Origin: an uncultured Clostridia bacterium | Lineage (GTDB): Bacteria; Bacillota; Clostridia; TANB77; CAG-508 | Reading direction: 5' to 3' | Assembly (NCBI GenBank): GCA_944387435.1 | Contig: CALXEW010000002.1 | Location: 1 to 64,000 of the forward strand | DNA: 64,000 nucleotides | Shown: positions 43,135 to 53,900 of the stretch, in pieces | How positions within the stretch are numbered: position 1 is the first letter of the stretch | Layout: each line of letters opens with the position of its first letter | Notes under the pieces: model-generated | Databases searched by the model: none | Seen by the model: only the letters and a program-made list of their open reading frames with translations | What the model was told of the DNA's origin: nothing | Translations under genes and position numbers: made by a program

Positions 43135-44913
43135 TTATTTTTTTAGTCCAACTCCTATAAATAAAGGTAAACTCACAAACATTGCATAAATGTAGCGTAA
43201 CTCTCCTGATACAGGAGATGCAAGACAAGTTAAATATAATACTCCTACTGGTATAAACATTAGTAAATACTTATATCTCTTTTGATAAATATTATAAAAT
43301 ACTATTCCTAAAACTATCCAAAATACAAATCCTATATTTGCTATTAAACTTACAATTGGTATTTGCTTATCATAAATTGCATTTATCACACTATCAAGAA
43401 CAGGTATATCTATAATCGGATTTTCATGTAAGTTCATAAATTGCTCCGCTTCAAAAGGTGACTTATATACTCCTGTTGCAATTGAATATGTTACAACTTC
43501 TGGATAATAATATCCATAAGTATTTCCAACAAGTGCTTCTAATGTTTCTCCTGGATATTTAATTGCTAATTTTATATATAATTTTATTAGATTTAATTTA
43601 TCTTGGTTAAATGTTCCATCATTAAATTCATTTTTTATAGGGTCTGATATTGTTGGGTCATAATTTTCTGCTGCTGTATCTATATTGATATATTGTCCAA
43701 TTATATTTTTATCTTCTTCTGATAATTCATCACCTTTGTATTTTACTATCCTTGCCATTTGTTGCATTGGTATAGATAACATTTCTTTTGATGAACTTTT
43801 AGCAATATTAAATTTAGCAAATACTGGTCCTGTTATTATATAATAAAATATAATTGGTATACCAAATATTATTAATATTTGTTTCCAATATATCCTTCTC
43901 AAAACAAGTGCAAATGGTAATGTTAATAGAATTATATATACCCCATTATTTCTAAAGAACAATACACACAATATAATTAATATAAAAAGCCCCAAGTTTC
44001 TTTTTTTAGTAAAGAAATTTTCTTCATTTGTTATCATTTCTATAATCCCAATTAAAAGCCATACCATAAACATCGCAAATGGTACATCTTTCCATACTGC
44101 AATACTAAATTGTGGTACAAATGGTACAAATGCAAAACATAAAAATGTAATCGTCTTTATTATTGGGTTTATATTTTTCTTTCCCATATAGTAAATTACA
44201 AATGATAATGTAATTGCACAGAAAATCATTTGTAGAATAACATATAAAGCAATTCCGAAATTATAATCTCCTGTTATCGCATGCCCTACTTTAACAACAC
44301 TACTCATTATGAATGTGTGTACTACAGGATGATGATTATTATATGGAACTTTTCCAAAACCTTGCATTAATTGATAGTGTGTATCAAATGATGTGATTCC
44401 TGGATAATAATTTAAGAAGTATGGAAGCCATACTATAAATAATAATAAAGCAACTACTATAAATGTTTTTAGACTAGGTTTTAATATATCTTTTCTTGTT
44501 TTATTCCAATCTATTTGTTCTATTAAACTAAACAGTATTTTTATAATGTTATAGAATATCAATCCATATGTAATAAATTTTGCAAGCATAAACATAACTA
44601 CTTCTTTTGTAACTATAACTTCGCTTACGATCCAATTTCCATTTGTCATAATACCTAACACTTGGAAGATAGAAAGAAGGATTCCTAATATACTACTACA
44701 AACTTTTAGTCTTCTTCCCTCATATTTATGCGATTGTTTAAATATTATATAAATAAAAACACATAAAAATAGCCAAATGATTTGATTTCCATTGAAATAG
44801 ACTAAATTATTTGCAACATATATAGACATATTTAGTCCTATTGTTAATAAAATACTTGCAACTACCCATATAATTTTCTTATTCTTGCTTAAAAACTCTT
44901 TTACTTTTTGCAA
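43135..44913 (-). CDS. DUF6020-like multi-pass membrane protein
   Basis: 592 residues, about 13 helices, with a soluble loop (about 385-505). The segments YYPGITSFDTHYQLMQGFG and NNHHPVVHTF, then WKDVPFAMF, then FRNNGVYIILLTLPFAL and the SIPMQQMARIVKYKGDELSEED loop are shared with the 48896-50764 protein, so the two are paralogues. The H-x-P and D-x-x-x-Q/E pattern in the first outside loop resembles GT-C enzymes of the DUF6020 type. Probably a surface-glycan transferase; the substrate is unknown. Confidence 0.75.
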   Translation of the reverse strand: MQKVKEFLSKNKKIIWVVASILLTIGLNMSIYVANNLVYFNGNQIIWLFLCVFIYIIFKQSHKYEGRRLKVCSSILGILLSIFQVLGIMTNGNWIVSEVIVTKEVVMFMLAKFITYGLIFYNIIKILFSLIEQIDWNKTRKDILKPSLKTFIVVALLLFIVWLPYFLNYYPGITSFDTHYQLMQGFGKVPYNNHHPVVHTFIMSSVVKVGHAITGDYNFGIALYVILQMIFCAITLSFVIYYMGKKNINPIIKTITFLCFAFVPFVPQFSIAVWKDVPFAMFMVWLLIGIIEMITNEENFFTKKRNLGLFILIILCVLFFRNNGVYIILLTLPFALVLRRIYWKQILIIFGIPIIFYYIITGPVFAKFNIAKSSSKEMLSIPMQQMARIVKYKGDELSEEDKNIIGQYINIDTAAENYDPTISDPIKNEFNDGTFNQDKLNLIKLYIKLAIKYPGETLEALVGNTYGYYYPEVVTYSIATGVYKSPFEAEQFMNLHENPIIDIPVLDSVINAIYDKQIPIVSLIANIGFVFWIVLGIVFYNIYQKRYKYLLMFIPVGVLYLTCLASPVSGELRYIYAMFVSLPLFIGVGLKK

Positions 44914-44925
44914 CCTTATTTCCCC

Positions 44926-45825
44926 CTAATATTTCATTTTAGACTTTACTCTGCCTGGTATATACAATAAGATATATAATAATTTATTTTGAAATCCTTT
45001 TACATTTTTTAACGTTTTCTTTGCTTTTGTTAAATATCCAAATAATATATAATGTTTTATTGCATACATTCTCTTTGAAAACAAAACATCTTTCATATCT
45101 TTTTGCATAATTTCTTTAAAATATTCAAAATATCCATACTTATTTTCTATAAATTGTTTCTTTATATTTTTTGTATATCCATCTTCTTGGTATTCGCATA
45201 TCATAATTGGTTTATTAACACAAATCATTTTATATTTTTCATCAATTTTATGATACATTCTTGCTTCTGTAACAAATTTTTCTCCATGTTCTAATTCATG
45301 CTTATATTGTTTTCTGATATTAGAAAGAAACACCATTGCTTTTTCTCCTGTTTCTCCTTCTTTAAAATACAAATCAAACATTGTTGTTTCTTTATTTTTA
45401 AAATCATTTCCCATATTATTTCCGTTTTGATCATTTTTTAAGAAGCACAAACTATAATACTTATCTGATTTAATTTCTTGTTCATGTTCTTTATAAGCTT
45501 CTTTTATTATTTTAAAAGCATCATGAGTAAAATAATCATCAGAATCACAGTCTACTATTAAATCTCCAGTTGCTTTTTCTACTAGATTATTAATTGCAAC
45601 CATTTTTCCTTGATTTTCTTGGAAATAATATTTTATTTCTAAATTATAGTTATCTTTATTTTCTTTAAATCTTTCTACTACCTCTTTAGTATCATCTACT
45701 GAGCCATCATCCTGAATTAGCCATTCTATATCAATTCCATATTTACTGTTCTTAACTAAACTGTTATATAATTTATCTAATAAACTAGCTCGATTATATG
45801 ATGGTGTAAGTACTGAAATTTTCAT
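44926..45825 (-). CDS. GT2 family glycosyltransferase
   Basis: 299 residues, soluble GT-A fold: ISVLTPSYNRASLLDKLYNSL, IQDDGSVDDT and the metal motif VDCDSDDYFTHDAF. The C-terminus (about 230-299) is basic, probably membrane-associated. It lies 12 bp downstream-to-upstream of its neighbours in a run of cytoplasmic transferases (44926-48892) that should assemble a surface oligosaccharide. Confidence 0.88.
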   Translation of the reverse strand: MKISVLTPSYNRASLLDKLYNSLVKNSKYGIDIEWLIQDDGSVDDTKEVVERFKENKDNYNLEIKYYFQENQGKMVAINNLVEKATGDLIVDCDSDDYFTHDAFKIIKEAYKEHEQEIKSDKYYSLCFLKNDQNGNNMGNDFKNKETTMFDLYFKEGETGEKAMVFLSNIRKQYKHELEHGEKFVTEARMYHKIDEKYKMICVNKPIMICEYQEDGYTKNIKKQFIENKYGYFEYFKEIMQKDMKDVLFSKRMYAIKHYILFGYLTKAKKTLKNVKGFQNKLLYILLYIPGRVKSKMKY

Positions 45826-45826
45826 A

Positions 45827-46948
45827 CTATTCTCCTATCAATTCTTTTACTTCTTTTATTATATTAGAATTATCATATTGTTCTTTCATTTCTTCACTGT
45901 TTCTATTTTTCTCATCATCTTCTAAAACTTTTAATAGTCCATTATAAATTCCTTCTTCTGTATTTTCTAAAACATATTTATTACTATATCCTTCTACCGC
46001 TTCCCTTGCAGCAGTATCAGTAATAATAATATTCTTTCCTAATATCTTAGCCTCTTCTAAAACCATTCCATATCCTTCAAATCTTGATAGCAAGCAAAAA
46101 TAATCTGCTTGTTTTGCATATGGATATGGATTTTCTTTTTGTCCTATCAAGAAAAAGCTATTTCCGACGTTATTCTCTTCTATTAATTTCTCTAACTTTT
46201 CTCTTTCAGGTCCATCACCTATTATGTAAAAGTTATGTTTATATCCACTTTCTATTAACTTTTTGTGGACTTTTATTAGTCTGTCTATTCCCTTTTGATA
46301 AACTAATCTTGCAACAGTTATAAAATTAATACTATCTTTATCAAATGAAACATCTATATTTTCATTTGATTTTTTAATAATTCTTTCTTTATCTATGTAA
46401 TTATAAATAACTTTTTTATGTCCTTCGCTAATTTTTAAATTAGTATATGTCTTATTAAATTTTTCTAAATTATCTTTACTTACAAATACTAAGTCATTAT
46501 ATTTATCATATACTTTTTCATCTAAATGCTTTTTTATTTTAGATTTTATGCCTTGTCCAAAAACTAAAGAAATATCATTATGTATCCATGCAATTTTTCT
46601 GACCTTTTCGTTTTTAGCACTAAACAATCTTGTTATTGGTCCTTCTAAGAATGCAATTTCAGTATCATAGTTACCTTTTATATTTTTCTTATAAATACTA
46701 TTTTTAAACAACAATACCTTTAATGGAGCAAGTACCTTTTGTCCTAATTTTGATAATTCTTTATAAGGTTTATTATATAAACTTTTTAATTTAACATTTT
46801 CATTTAATTCTTTTTCCAACTCTCCTTTAGCATATAAAGTAAATATAGTTATATCATAATCTTTAGATAACTTATTTGCTAAATCTACTAAAACTCTTTC
46901 TGCTCCACCTATAGTTAAACCTGTTATTCCAAATATAATCTTTTTCAT
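45827..46948 (-). CDS. GT4 family glycosyltransferase
   Basis: 373 residues, GT-B fold: N-terminal GLTIGGAERVLVDLANKLS, and C-terminal FITVARLVYQKGIDRLIK, FYIIGDGPEREKLEKLI and the donor-binding LSRFEGYGMVLEEAKILGKNIIITD (E-x7-E motif). Retaining sugar transferase for nucleotide sugars; the only GT4 in this run besides the partial gene at the right edge. Confidence 0.9.
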   Translation of the reverse strand: MKKIIFGITGLTIGGAERVLVDLANKLSKDYDITIFTLYAKGELEKELNENVKLKSLYNKPYKELSKLGQKVLAPLKVLLFKNSIYKKNIKGNYDTEIAFLEGPITRLFSAKNEKVRKIAWIHNDISLVFGQGIKSKIKKHLDEKVYDKYNDLVFVSKDNLEKFNKTYTNLKISEGHKKVIYNYIDKERIIKKSNENIDVSFDKDSINFITVARLVYQKGIDRLIKVHKKLIESGYKHNFYIIGDGPEREKLEKLIEENNVGNSFFLIGQKENPYPYAKQADYFCLLSRFEGYGMVLEEAKILGKNIIITDTAAREAVEGYSNKYVLENTEEGIYNGLLKVLEDDEKNRNSEEMKEQYDNSNIIKEVKELIGE

Positions 46949-46978
46949 TCTTTTTCCTTTTCTTTTATTTTACAATTT

Positions 46979-47941
46979 TTATTTTTTGAATAAAGAAAAT
47001 AATGTACTGTACATTTCAAATGTGAATTTATTTATTGTTTTTAGATAAATACTTTTTAAATCTTTTTTCTTTTTTATTATAGGATTTTTCTTCCAATTCG
47101 GAAATGTAGTATTTACTTTTTCCCATGTTAAATCTAATAATTTTCTTTGAACAAATTCATCTTTTATCTTTACAATTCTAAGTAAAGAACTACAAAAAGC
47201 ATAACGAACATATACATATTCTAATTCATCTTTATATTCATCATATAAATTATTTTCCTTGTAAAAATCTATTACATGTTCTAGTACATCAAAGATTTCT
47301 TTATTTCTTTCATTTTGATTATTAGATATTGATCCATCTCTTTGTATATAATGTACACATGGCTTTTTTAAGAAAGATATTTTATCTAAATACGGTATTA
47401 ATTTATATGTAAATTCTACATCTTCATATCTATATCCTTTTGGAAATATTACTTTACTTTTTTCTAAAACTTCTTTCTTTATTAATTTGTTCCAAGCAAC
47501 TACCCTTACTTTTTCGAGCATTTCCTTTTTACCATTATAAACTACGCCAATATCTTCTTTTTTCTTATCTGGATATTCCCAATAAAAATCACATTCTACC
47601 ATATCGCTATCTTCTTTTTTAGCCAATTCATACATATCTTTATACATTGTTTTTTCTACATAGTCATCTGAATCTAAAAGGGCTATATACTCTCCTTTAG
47701 CATAGGGAATCGCATAATTTCTTGCATCTGATAAACCACCATTTTCTTTTTCTAGATATGTAATCTTATCTGGATATCGCTCTAAAAACTTTTTAACAAC
47801 AACCATACTTCTATCTTGAGAGCCATCATTTACAAGTATTATTTCTATATCTTCTAATGTTTGATTTACTAATGTTCCTAAACATTTTTCTATATAATTT
47901 TCTACATTATAAAAAGGAACTATTACACTTACACTTTTCAT
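46979..47941 (-). CDS. GT2 family glycosyltransferase
   Basis: 320 residues: VSVIVPFYNVENYIEKCLGTL, ILVNDGSQDRS, YLEKENGGLSDARNYAI and the metal motif LLDSDDYVEK. The EDVEFTYKLIPYL block is typical of the EpsJ/WcaA-like branch. Closely related to the next gene upstream (47945-48892), with which it shares order of motifs and length, so likely a tandem duplicate with a changed acceptor. Confidence 0.9.
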   Translation of the reverse strand: MKSVSVIVPFYNVENYIEKCLGTLVNQTLEDIEIILVNDGSQDRSMVVVKKFLERYPDKITYLEKENGGLSDARNYAIPYAKGEYIALLDSDDYVEKTMYKDMYELAKKEDSDMVECDFYWEYPDKKKEDIGVVYNGKKEMLEKVRVVAWNKLIKKEVLEKSKVIFPKGYRYEDVEFTYKLIPYLDKISFLKKPCVHYIQRDGSISNNQNERNKEIFDVLEHVIDFYKENNLYDEYKDELEYVYVRYAFCSSLLRIVKIKDEFVQRKLLDLTWEKVNTTFPNWKKNPIIKKKKDLKSIYLKTINKFTFEMYSTLFSLFKK

Positions 47942-47944
47942 TTT

Positions 47945-48892
47945 TTACCTCATTTTCAAATATAAATTCACACTATATTTTAACAAGATTCTTTTTACTT
48001 TTTGCTTTAAATTCTCTGGCTTTATGTTTCTATACATAAATCTGCTCTTTATTTCTTTTATATAACGTTTTTTATCTTCTCCCTTAAGCGTATCTGCCTT
48101 TAATACAACAGAATTTGTATAATATCTTTTTACTAAATCTTTAGTTTCATTACTCACATTATAATAAGCATCTATTACAGCTATCATATTATCATAATGT
48201 GCTAACATATCTTTTGCTCTTTCTATGTCTTTTTTGTAATCTTTTCCTCTAGTTAAACTCTCTCCTGTCTGTAAATAATTATATCCAAAAATTCCTGTTG
48301 ATACAAACGTTTTTGCTTGTATCATTATTAAAGATGTTAACCCGAAGTCTTCATGATATCTCAATTTATATTTAAAATTATTTTCTACAAAAAATTCTCT
48401 CCTATATAAATAAATACAAGCTGGGTCCATATATTTGTCTGTTGTACATAACTTCTTATATCCTTCTTCTCCACTACATACATTAAATACTGGACCATCT
48501 AATTTTTCTATTACATTTCCTTTTTCATCAACTGTTTTCATTTTGAATTTTATTAAATCTATATCTTCATCCATATATTTTTCTAATTTTGAAAAAAGAT
48601 TTTCATCTAAATAATCATCACTATCTAAAAATGATATATATTTTCCTAAAGCTCTTTCTAGTCCATAATTTCTAGCAGAAGCTAGTCCGCCATTTTCTTT
48701 TTCTAAATACTTTATTTTTAGCCTAGTCTTTCTCATATAATTTTTTATGACTCTTCCTGACTCATCTGTTGAGCCATCATTTACAACAACGATTTCAAAA
48801 TCTTGCATTGTTTGTTTTTCAAGGCTTTCGAAGCATTTTTCTATATATTTTTCAGTATTATACACTGGAATAATTACACTTATTTTTGACAT
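47945..48892 (-). CDS. GT2 family glycosyltransferase
   Basis: 315 residues with ISVIIPVYNTEKYIEKCFESL, VVVNDGSTDES, YLEKENGGLASARNYGLERA, FLDSDDYLDEN and RYHEDFGLTSLIM. A paralogue of its neighbour at 46979-47941; the two are separated by 3 bp and must be co-transcribed. Confidence 0.9.
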   Translation of the reverse strand: MSKISVIIPVYNTEKYIEKCFESLEKQTMQDFEIVVVNDGSTDESGRVIKNYMRKTRLKIKYLEKENGGLASARNYGLERALGKYISFLDSDDYLDENLFSKLEKYMDEDIDLIKFKMKTVDEKGNVIEKLDGPVFNVCSGEEGYKKLCTTDKYMDPACIYLYRREFFVENNFKYKLRYHEDFGLTSLIMIQAKTFVSTGIFGYNYLQTGESLTRGKDYKKDIERAKDMLAHYDNMIAVIDAYYNVSNETKDLVKRYYTNSVVLKADTLKGEDKKRYIKEIKSRFMYRNIKPENLKQKVKRILLKYSVNLYLKMR

Positions 48893-48895
48893 TTT

Positions 48896-50764
48896 CTATT
48901 TTCCTTCTTCACTATTTTTCTTTTCGTTTTCTATACTTTTTACGCCTTCAATTGCTTTTACTTCTTTTATCTTCTCTTCTTTTTTATTTGCTAAACTTAC
49001 TATTAAAATTGTAAGTATTGGTACGCAAGTAAACATTCCAAAAATATATCTATATTCACAATATACCGGTGATGCTATTGTAGTTAGCCATAATGCAAGT
49101 ATTGGTATATATGCAAGTATTAATTTGTATTTCTTTTTACAAACCATATATCCTATACATAAAATCATTATCCAGAAAACAAATCCTATACTTATCCACA
49201 TTGATATTATTGGCATTTTTCTTCCATTTATGTCTGCATAATAACCGTCTAGAAATTCTAAATTCAAAACTGGTTTTCTATCATATCCTATTATTTCTTC
49301 ACTATACTCATATTCATACCATGTTGGTAGAATTCCATTATTAGCTTGAGGATACCAATATCCAAATGAATTATCTAAAAATGCTTCTACATATTCTACT
49401 GGATATTTAAAGAACAAGCTTAACCATAATGATATAAAGTCTAACTTATTATTATTGAACTCCTCATTATTAAAATGGTCCTTTATATTGTCAGATATTA
49501 AAGGATAATAGCTTTCTCCCATTTCTTCTAAGTCCATATCTATATATTTCTGAATTTTAGTTTTTTCTTCTTCAGTTAATTCACTTCTTCTATATTTTAC
49601 TGTTCTTGCAATTTGTTGCACTGGAATAGACATCATTTCTCTGACTGGTCCATCTGTTACATTTAATAGTTTAAATATAGGTCCTTTCCATAATATATTA
49701 AACAACATAACAACCAAAAGCACTAATGCTATTTTCTTTCTGTTTCCTTTTAAGAACATTAATAATATTGCAAGTGTTATTAAAACAACATATAAACCAT
49801 TATTTCTAAATAATATTGTAAATATAGATATTACAATAAAACCTACAACATTTCTTTTTTTCTTGAAATATTCTTTATTTGTTATCATTTCTATAACTTG
49901 TATTGTAAATGGTACAAGTATCACGCCAAACAGTACATCTTTCCACATTGTAATACTATAAGGTCCAAAAGCTGGATATATAATAAAGAAAATTAAAGTA
50001 AGTATTCTAAATACTATATTTACATTTTTCTTTGCCATATATTTTATTACATATGAAAATGTAAAAGATGCAAATAACATTTGAAGTATTGAATATATTG
50101 CAATTCCTATATATGCTCCACCTAATATTTTTCCTAAATTAATACAACCATATATAATAAAAATATGAAATACTGGATGATGATTACTAAAAGCATTCCA
50201 ATTATATAAAGCATACTCCATTTCCGCAACTGAATCAGTTGTATACATACCTGGAAAATTATATAAAAAATGTGGTAAATATGCTATAAATAATATTAGT
50301 GCGACTATAAATAGAGATTTTTTATTATCTGTAAAATATTTTCGTATTTTACTGTCTTCCTTTAGTTTTACTCTTGACAATATCTTATCATATAAATAAA
50401 TAACTATTGTATAAAATACTATTACATATCCAATAAATTTAAGTATAGCTTTTAATAATATCTCCTTAGATCCAATTATTCCTGCTAAACTATTATAATT
50501 ACTTATGCTATATCCTACAACTTCAAATCCTGCAAATATTGCTGCGACTATTAATGAAACAATTTTTACTCTTCTATCTTTTATATCTAATATTTGTTTT
50601 AATGCAATAAACAATATCAAGAAAAAGGACATCAACAATATTGCATCAACGCTTGTAAATGCATCTCTTATTTTTACTGATGTGTCTAAATTAAGATTAA
50701 AACATGCCGCTCCAATTATAGCTATAATTAGAATAACTACATTTTTTATATTCTTTTTATACAT
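48896..50764 (-). CDS. DUF6020-like multi-pass membrane protein (paralogue)
   Basis: 622 residues, about 13 helices, the same plan as 43135-44913: NFPGMYTTDSVAEMEYALYN, NHHPVFHIF, WKDVLFGVILV, FRNNGLYVVLITLAILL and SIPVQQIARTVKYRRSELTEEE. The C-terminus carries a Lys/Glu-rich tail. Two copies bracketing a set of GT2/GT4 genes suggest they use different lipid-linked sugars or acceptors in one polymer. Confidence 0.75.
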   Translation of the reverse strand: MYKKNIKNVVILIIAIIGAACFNLNLDTSVKIRDAFTSVDAILLMSFFLILFIALKQILDIKDRRVKIVSLIVAAIFAGFEVVGYSISNYNSLAGIIGSKEILLKAILKFIGYVIVFYTIVIYLYDKILSRVKLKEDSKIRKYFTDNKKSLFIVALILFIAYLPHFLYNFPGMYTTDSVAEMEYALYNWNAFSNHHPVFHIFIIYGCINLGKILGGAYIGIAIYSILQMLFASFTFSYVIKYMAKKNVNIVFRILTLIFFIIYPAFGPYSITMWKDVLFGVILVPFTIQVIEMITNKEYFKKKRNVVGFIVISIFTILFRNNGLYVVLITLAILLMFLKGNRKKIALVLLVVMLFNILWKGPIFKLLNVTDGPVREMMSIPVQQIARTVKYRRSELTEEEKTKIQKYIDMDLEEMGESYYPLISDNIKDHFNNEEFNNNKLDFISLWLSLFFKYPVEYVEAFLDNSFGYWYPQANNGILPTWYEYEYSEEIIGYDRKPVLNLEFLDGYYADINGRKMPIISMWISIGFVFWIMILCIGYMVCKKKYKLILAYIPILALWLTTIASPVYCEYRYIFGMFTCVPILTILIVSLANKKEEKIKEVKAIEGVKSIENEKKNSEEGK

Positions 50765-50874
50765 TATAAACTCCTTTTACAAAATCTATTTATTGTTACT
50801 TAAATTTTATATTTTTGTAACGTAATTTTATCATTTATTTCAATGATAATCAAGATTTTAAAGTTAAAACATGG

Positions 50875-50907
50875 AAAAGAGGTAAACACTCTTTGTCTAC
50901 CTCTTTT
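50875..50907 (-). terminator. Hairpin after the glucosaminidase gene
   Basis: A 10-bp stem AAAAGAGGTA / TACCTCTTTT with a 13-nt loop, 6 bp after the stop at 50913. The T-tract on the minus strand is modest. Confidence 0.6.
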
Positions 50908-50912
50908 ATTTT

Positions 50913-53900
50913 TTATTCTGTTTTTTCTAAATCAGTAACCATGTTCGTTTCTGAATTATTAGTAAGTTCATTTGTTTCAAGATTTTGACTTTCTATTTTT
51001 TCTTCTATTTGTTGTTTTTTATCTTCTTCTATATTTTCGTTAATAACTTCATTTTCTTCAGCATTTTTTTGAACTATTACTGTTCTTCTCTCTTCTTTTT
51101 CAAGAACTAATTTTCCATTACTTGTTAATAATTTATACTCTCCCATAACTCCTATTTTTTGTGAAGTAAGAATTATCTCTACATTTTGATGGTTACTTAT
51201 ATTATTCGTATTTGTTCCTTGTACTTCATATGTATATTCTCCATCACCTAAATCACTTATATCTATGCTATAACTGTATACATATGGTTCTACATATTGC
51301 ATTATTACTTCTTTTACTTCTACATTTGAACTGTTCTTTATTACTAGTTTAGGTAATGTTGTTGGTTCTATTTGTTTTGTTCCATTTAACCATTCTTGTA
51401 CTACTAATTTTCCACTTATTGTAGTTCCGTTTAATGTAACATCTGTATATTGGCTACTTGTCATATATCCATCATAACTATTATCTACTTCTGCTATTAC
51501 TAATTTGCCAGATTCTACTTTTACTTTATTATTTCCTATTTGTCCTATCTCTTGACTATTTAATGTTACTTCTACTTTTTGATGATTACTTATGTTATTT
51601 GGATTTGTTCCTTGTACTTCATATGTATATTCTCCATCACCCAAACTACTTATATCTACATTATAGCTATATACGTATGGTTCTACATAATTCATTGTCA
51701 CTTCTTTTACTGCTAATCCATCACTATTCTTTATAACTAATTTTGGTAATGTTGTTGGTTCTATTTGTTCTGTTCCATTTAACCATTCTTGTACTATTAA
51801 TTGTCCACTTATTGTACTTCCACTTAATGTAACATTCGTATATTGACTACTTGTCATATATCCATCATAACTATCATTTGGACTATTATTATCATTAATA
51901 GCTTTTATTACTAGTTTATTTTGTTCTACTTTCACTTCATTATTTCCTATTTGTCCGATTGTCTGGTTATTTAATGCTACTTCTACTTTTTGATGATTAC
52001 TTATGTTATTTGGATTTGTTCCTTGTACTTCATATGTATATTCTCCATTACCTAAATCACCTATATCTATACTGTATCTGTATACATATGGCTGTACATA
52101 TTGCATTGATACTTCTTTTACTTCTATATTATCGCTATTTTTTATTACTAATTTTGGTAATGTTGTTGGCTCTATTTGCGCTGTTCCATTTAACCATTCT
52201 TGTACTACTAATTGTCCACTTATTGTAGTTCCGTTTAATGTAACTTCTGAATATTGGCTACTTGTCATATATCCATCATAATTATTATTTACTTCTTCTA
52301 TTACTAATTTGCCAGATTCTACTTTTATCTCATCGTTTCCTATTGTTCCTATTTCTTGGTTACCTAGTGTTACCACTACATTTTTATGATTACTTATATT
52401 GTTTGGATTTGTTCCTTGTACTTCATATGTATATTCTCCATTATTCAAGTCACCTATGTCCACACTATAACTATATACATATGGCTGTACATAATCCATT
52501 GTTAGTTCTTTTACTTCTAATCCTTCACTATTTTTTATAACTAATTTTGGTAATGTTGTTGGCTCTATTTGTTTTGTTCCATTTAACCATTCTTGTACTA
52601 TTAACTGTCCACTTATTGTAGTTCCGTTTAACGTTACATTTGAATACTGACTACTTGTCATATATCCATCATAGACAAATGCAATCTTATTATTTTCTAT
52701 TTTTACAGTATAATTTCCTATTTGTCCTACATTTCTATTAGTATATGATACTGTTACAGTTTTATTTGAACTGATATTTTTATTAGTTGATGATTGTACT
52801 TGTAATTCATATTTCTTTGTCTTGTCAATATATCTTTCTTCACAACTAAATCCATAAACATATGGTTCTATATATCCAACTTCACATTCAATTATACTAC
52901 CATCTTCTGCAACTAATCTAACTTTTGGAGTTGTTTTTGGTTGTTCTTGTCTTGTACCATCTATCCATTCTTGAACTATTAATTGTCCTTCTATTCTAGT
53001 ATTATTTACTATCAAGTCTGTAAACGGCATACTTACCATATATCCGTCATATGTAAATGTGAATACATTATTTAACATACGTGTATTATATCCATATATC
53101 TTTCCTAAATCTTGATTATTGCAAGGAATCCTTGAAACCACTGTATGATTACTTGTATTATTTGGATTTGCACATCTTACTTCTATATAATACTCCTTTA
53201 TTGGATTTAAGTTTGCTATATCTACGCTATATTGATAAACATAAGGTTCTACATATTCTACATCACACTCTATTGTTTCTCCATCATCTGACTTTAATAC
53301 TATTATAGGATCCATATTGGGTTCCATTTGTTCTGTTCCATTTAGCCATTCTTGTACTACTAATTTTCCTTCTATATTTCTACCATCTGTTGTAATATCC
53401 CCATACTGATAACTATTTACATATCCATCATAAGGTTCTCCTGGCATTCTACAAGGTTGTGATGGCATATTTTCATATAAAGGTATCAAAAACTCAAAAT
53501 TACTATTTCCTTCTATTCCATTAATTTTATATGCATTATATAAAATATCAGCTTCACTTTGTGCTCCAAATAAGTTTTGCATGTATTGATGCCAATATAA
53601 TTGTCCATTTGTATTATATACGTCGAATTTTTGAAGATATAATGTATTTTGTCCTACATCTATATAATTTTCTCCAACAAAAGCTCCTCCACCTTCTATT
53701 GAAGCTGCTCTTGTGTTCCAACCTTCTATTGCAGCTCTATCTAATGCATGTATATAAATCATATATGAAGGCTCTCCAGATCCTCTTGATGCTCCTATAC
53801 TAAATAAATTATAATATCCATATCCATAATATTCATATCCATTCCCTGTATATCCTAATCCAGATGATAAAGTTGATGTTCCGCTTCTTCCTTGCTCTTG

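Noticed and set aside
51458-52540. Repeated plus-strand open frames opposite the hydrolase repeats
   Set aside because: They repeat only because the minus-strand coding repeats do; composition is Leu/Tyr shadow sequence.
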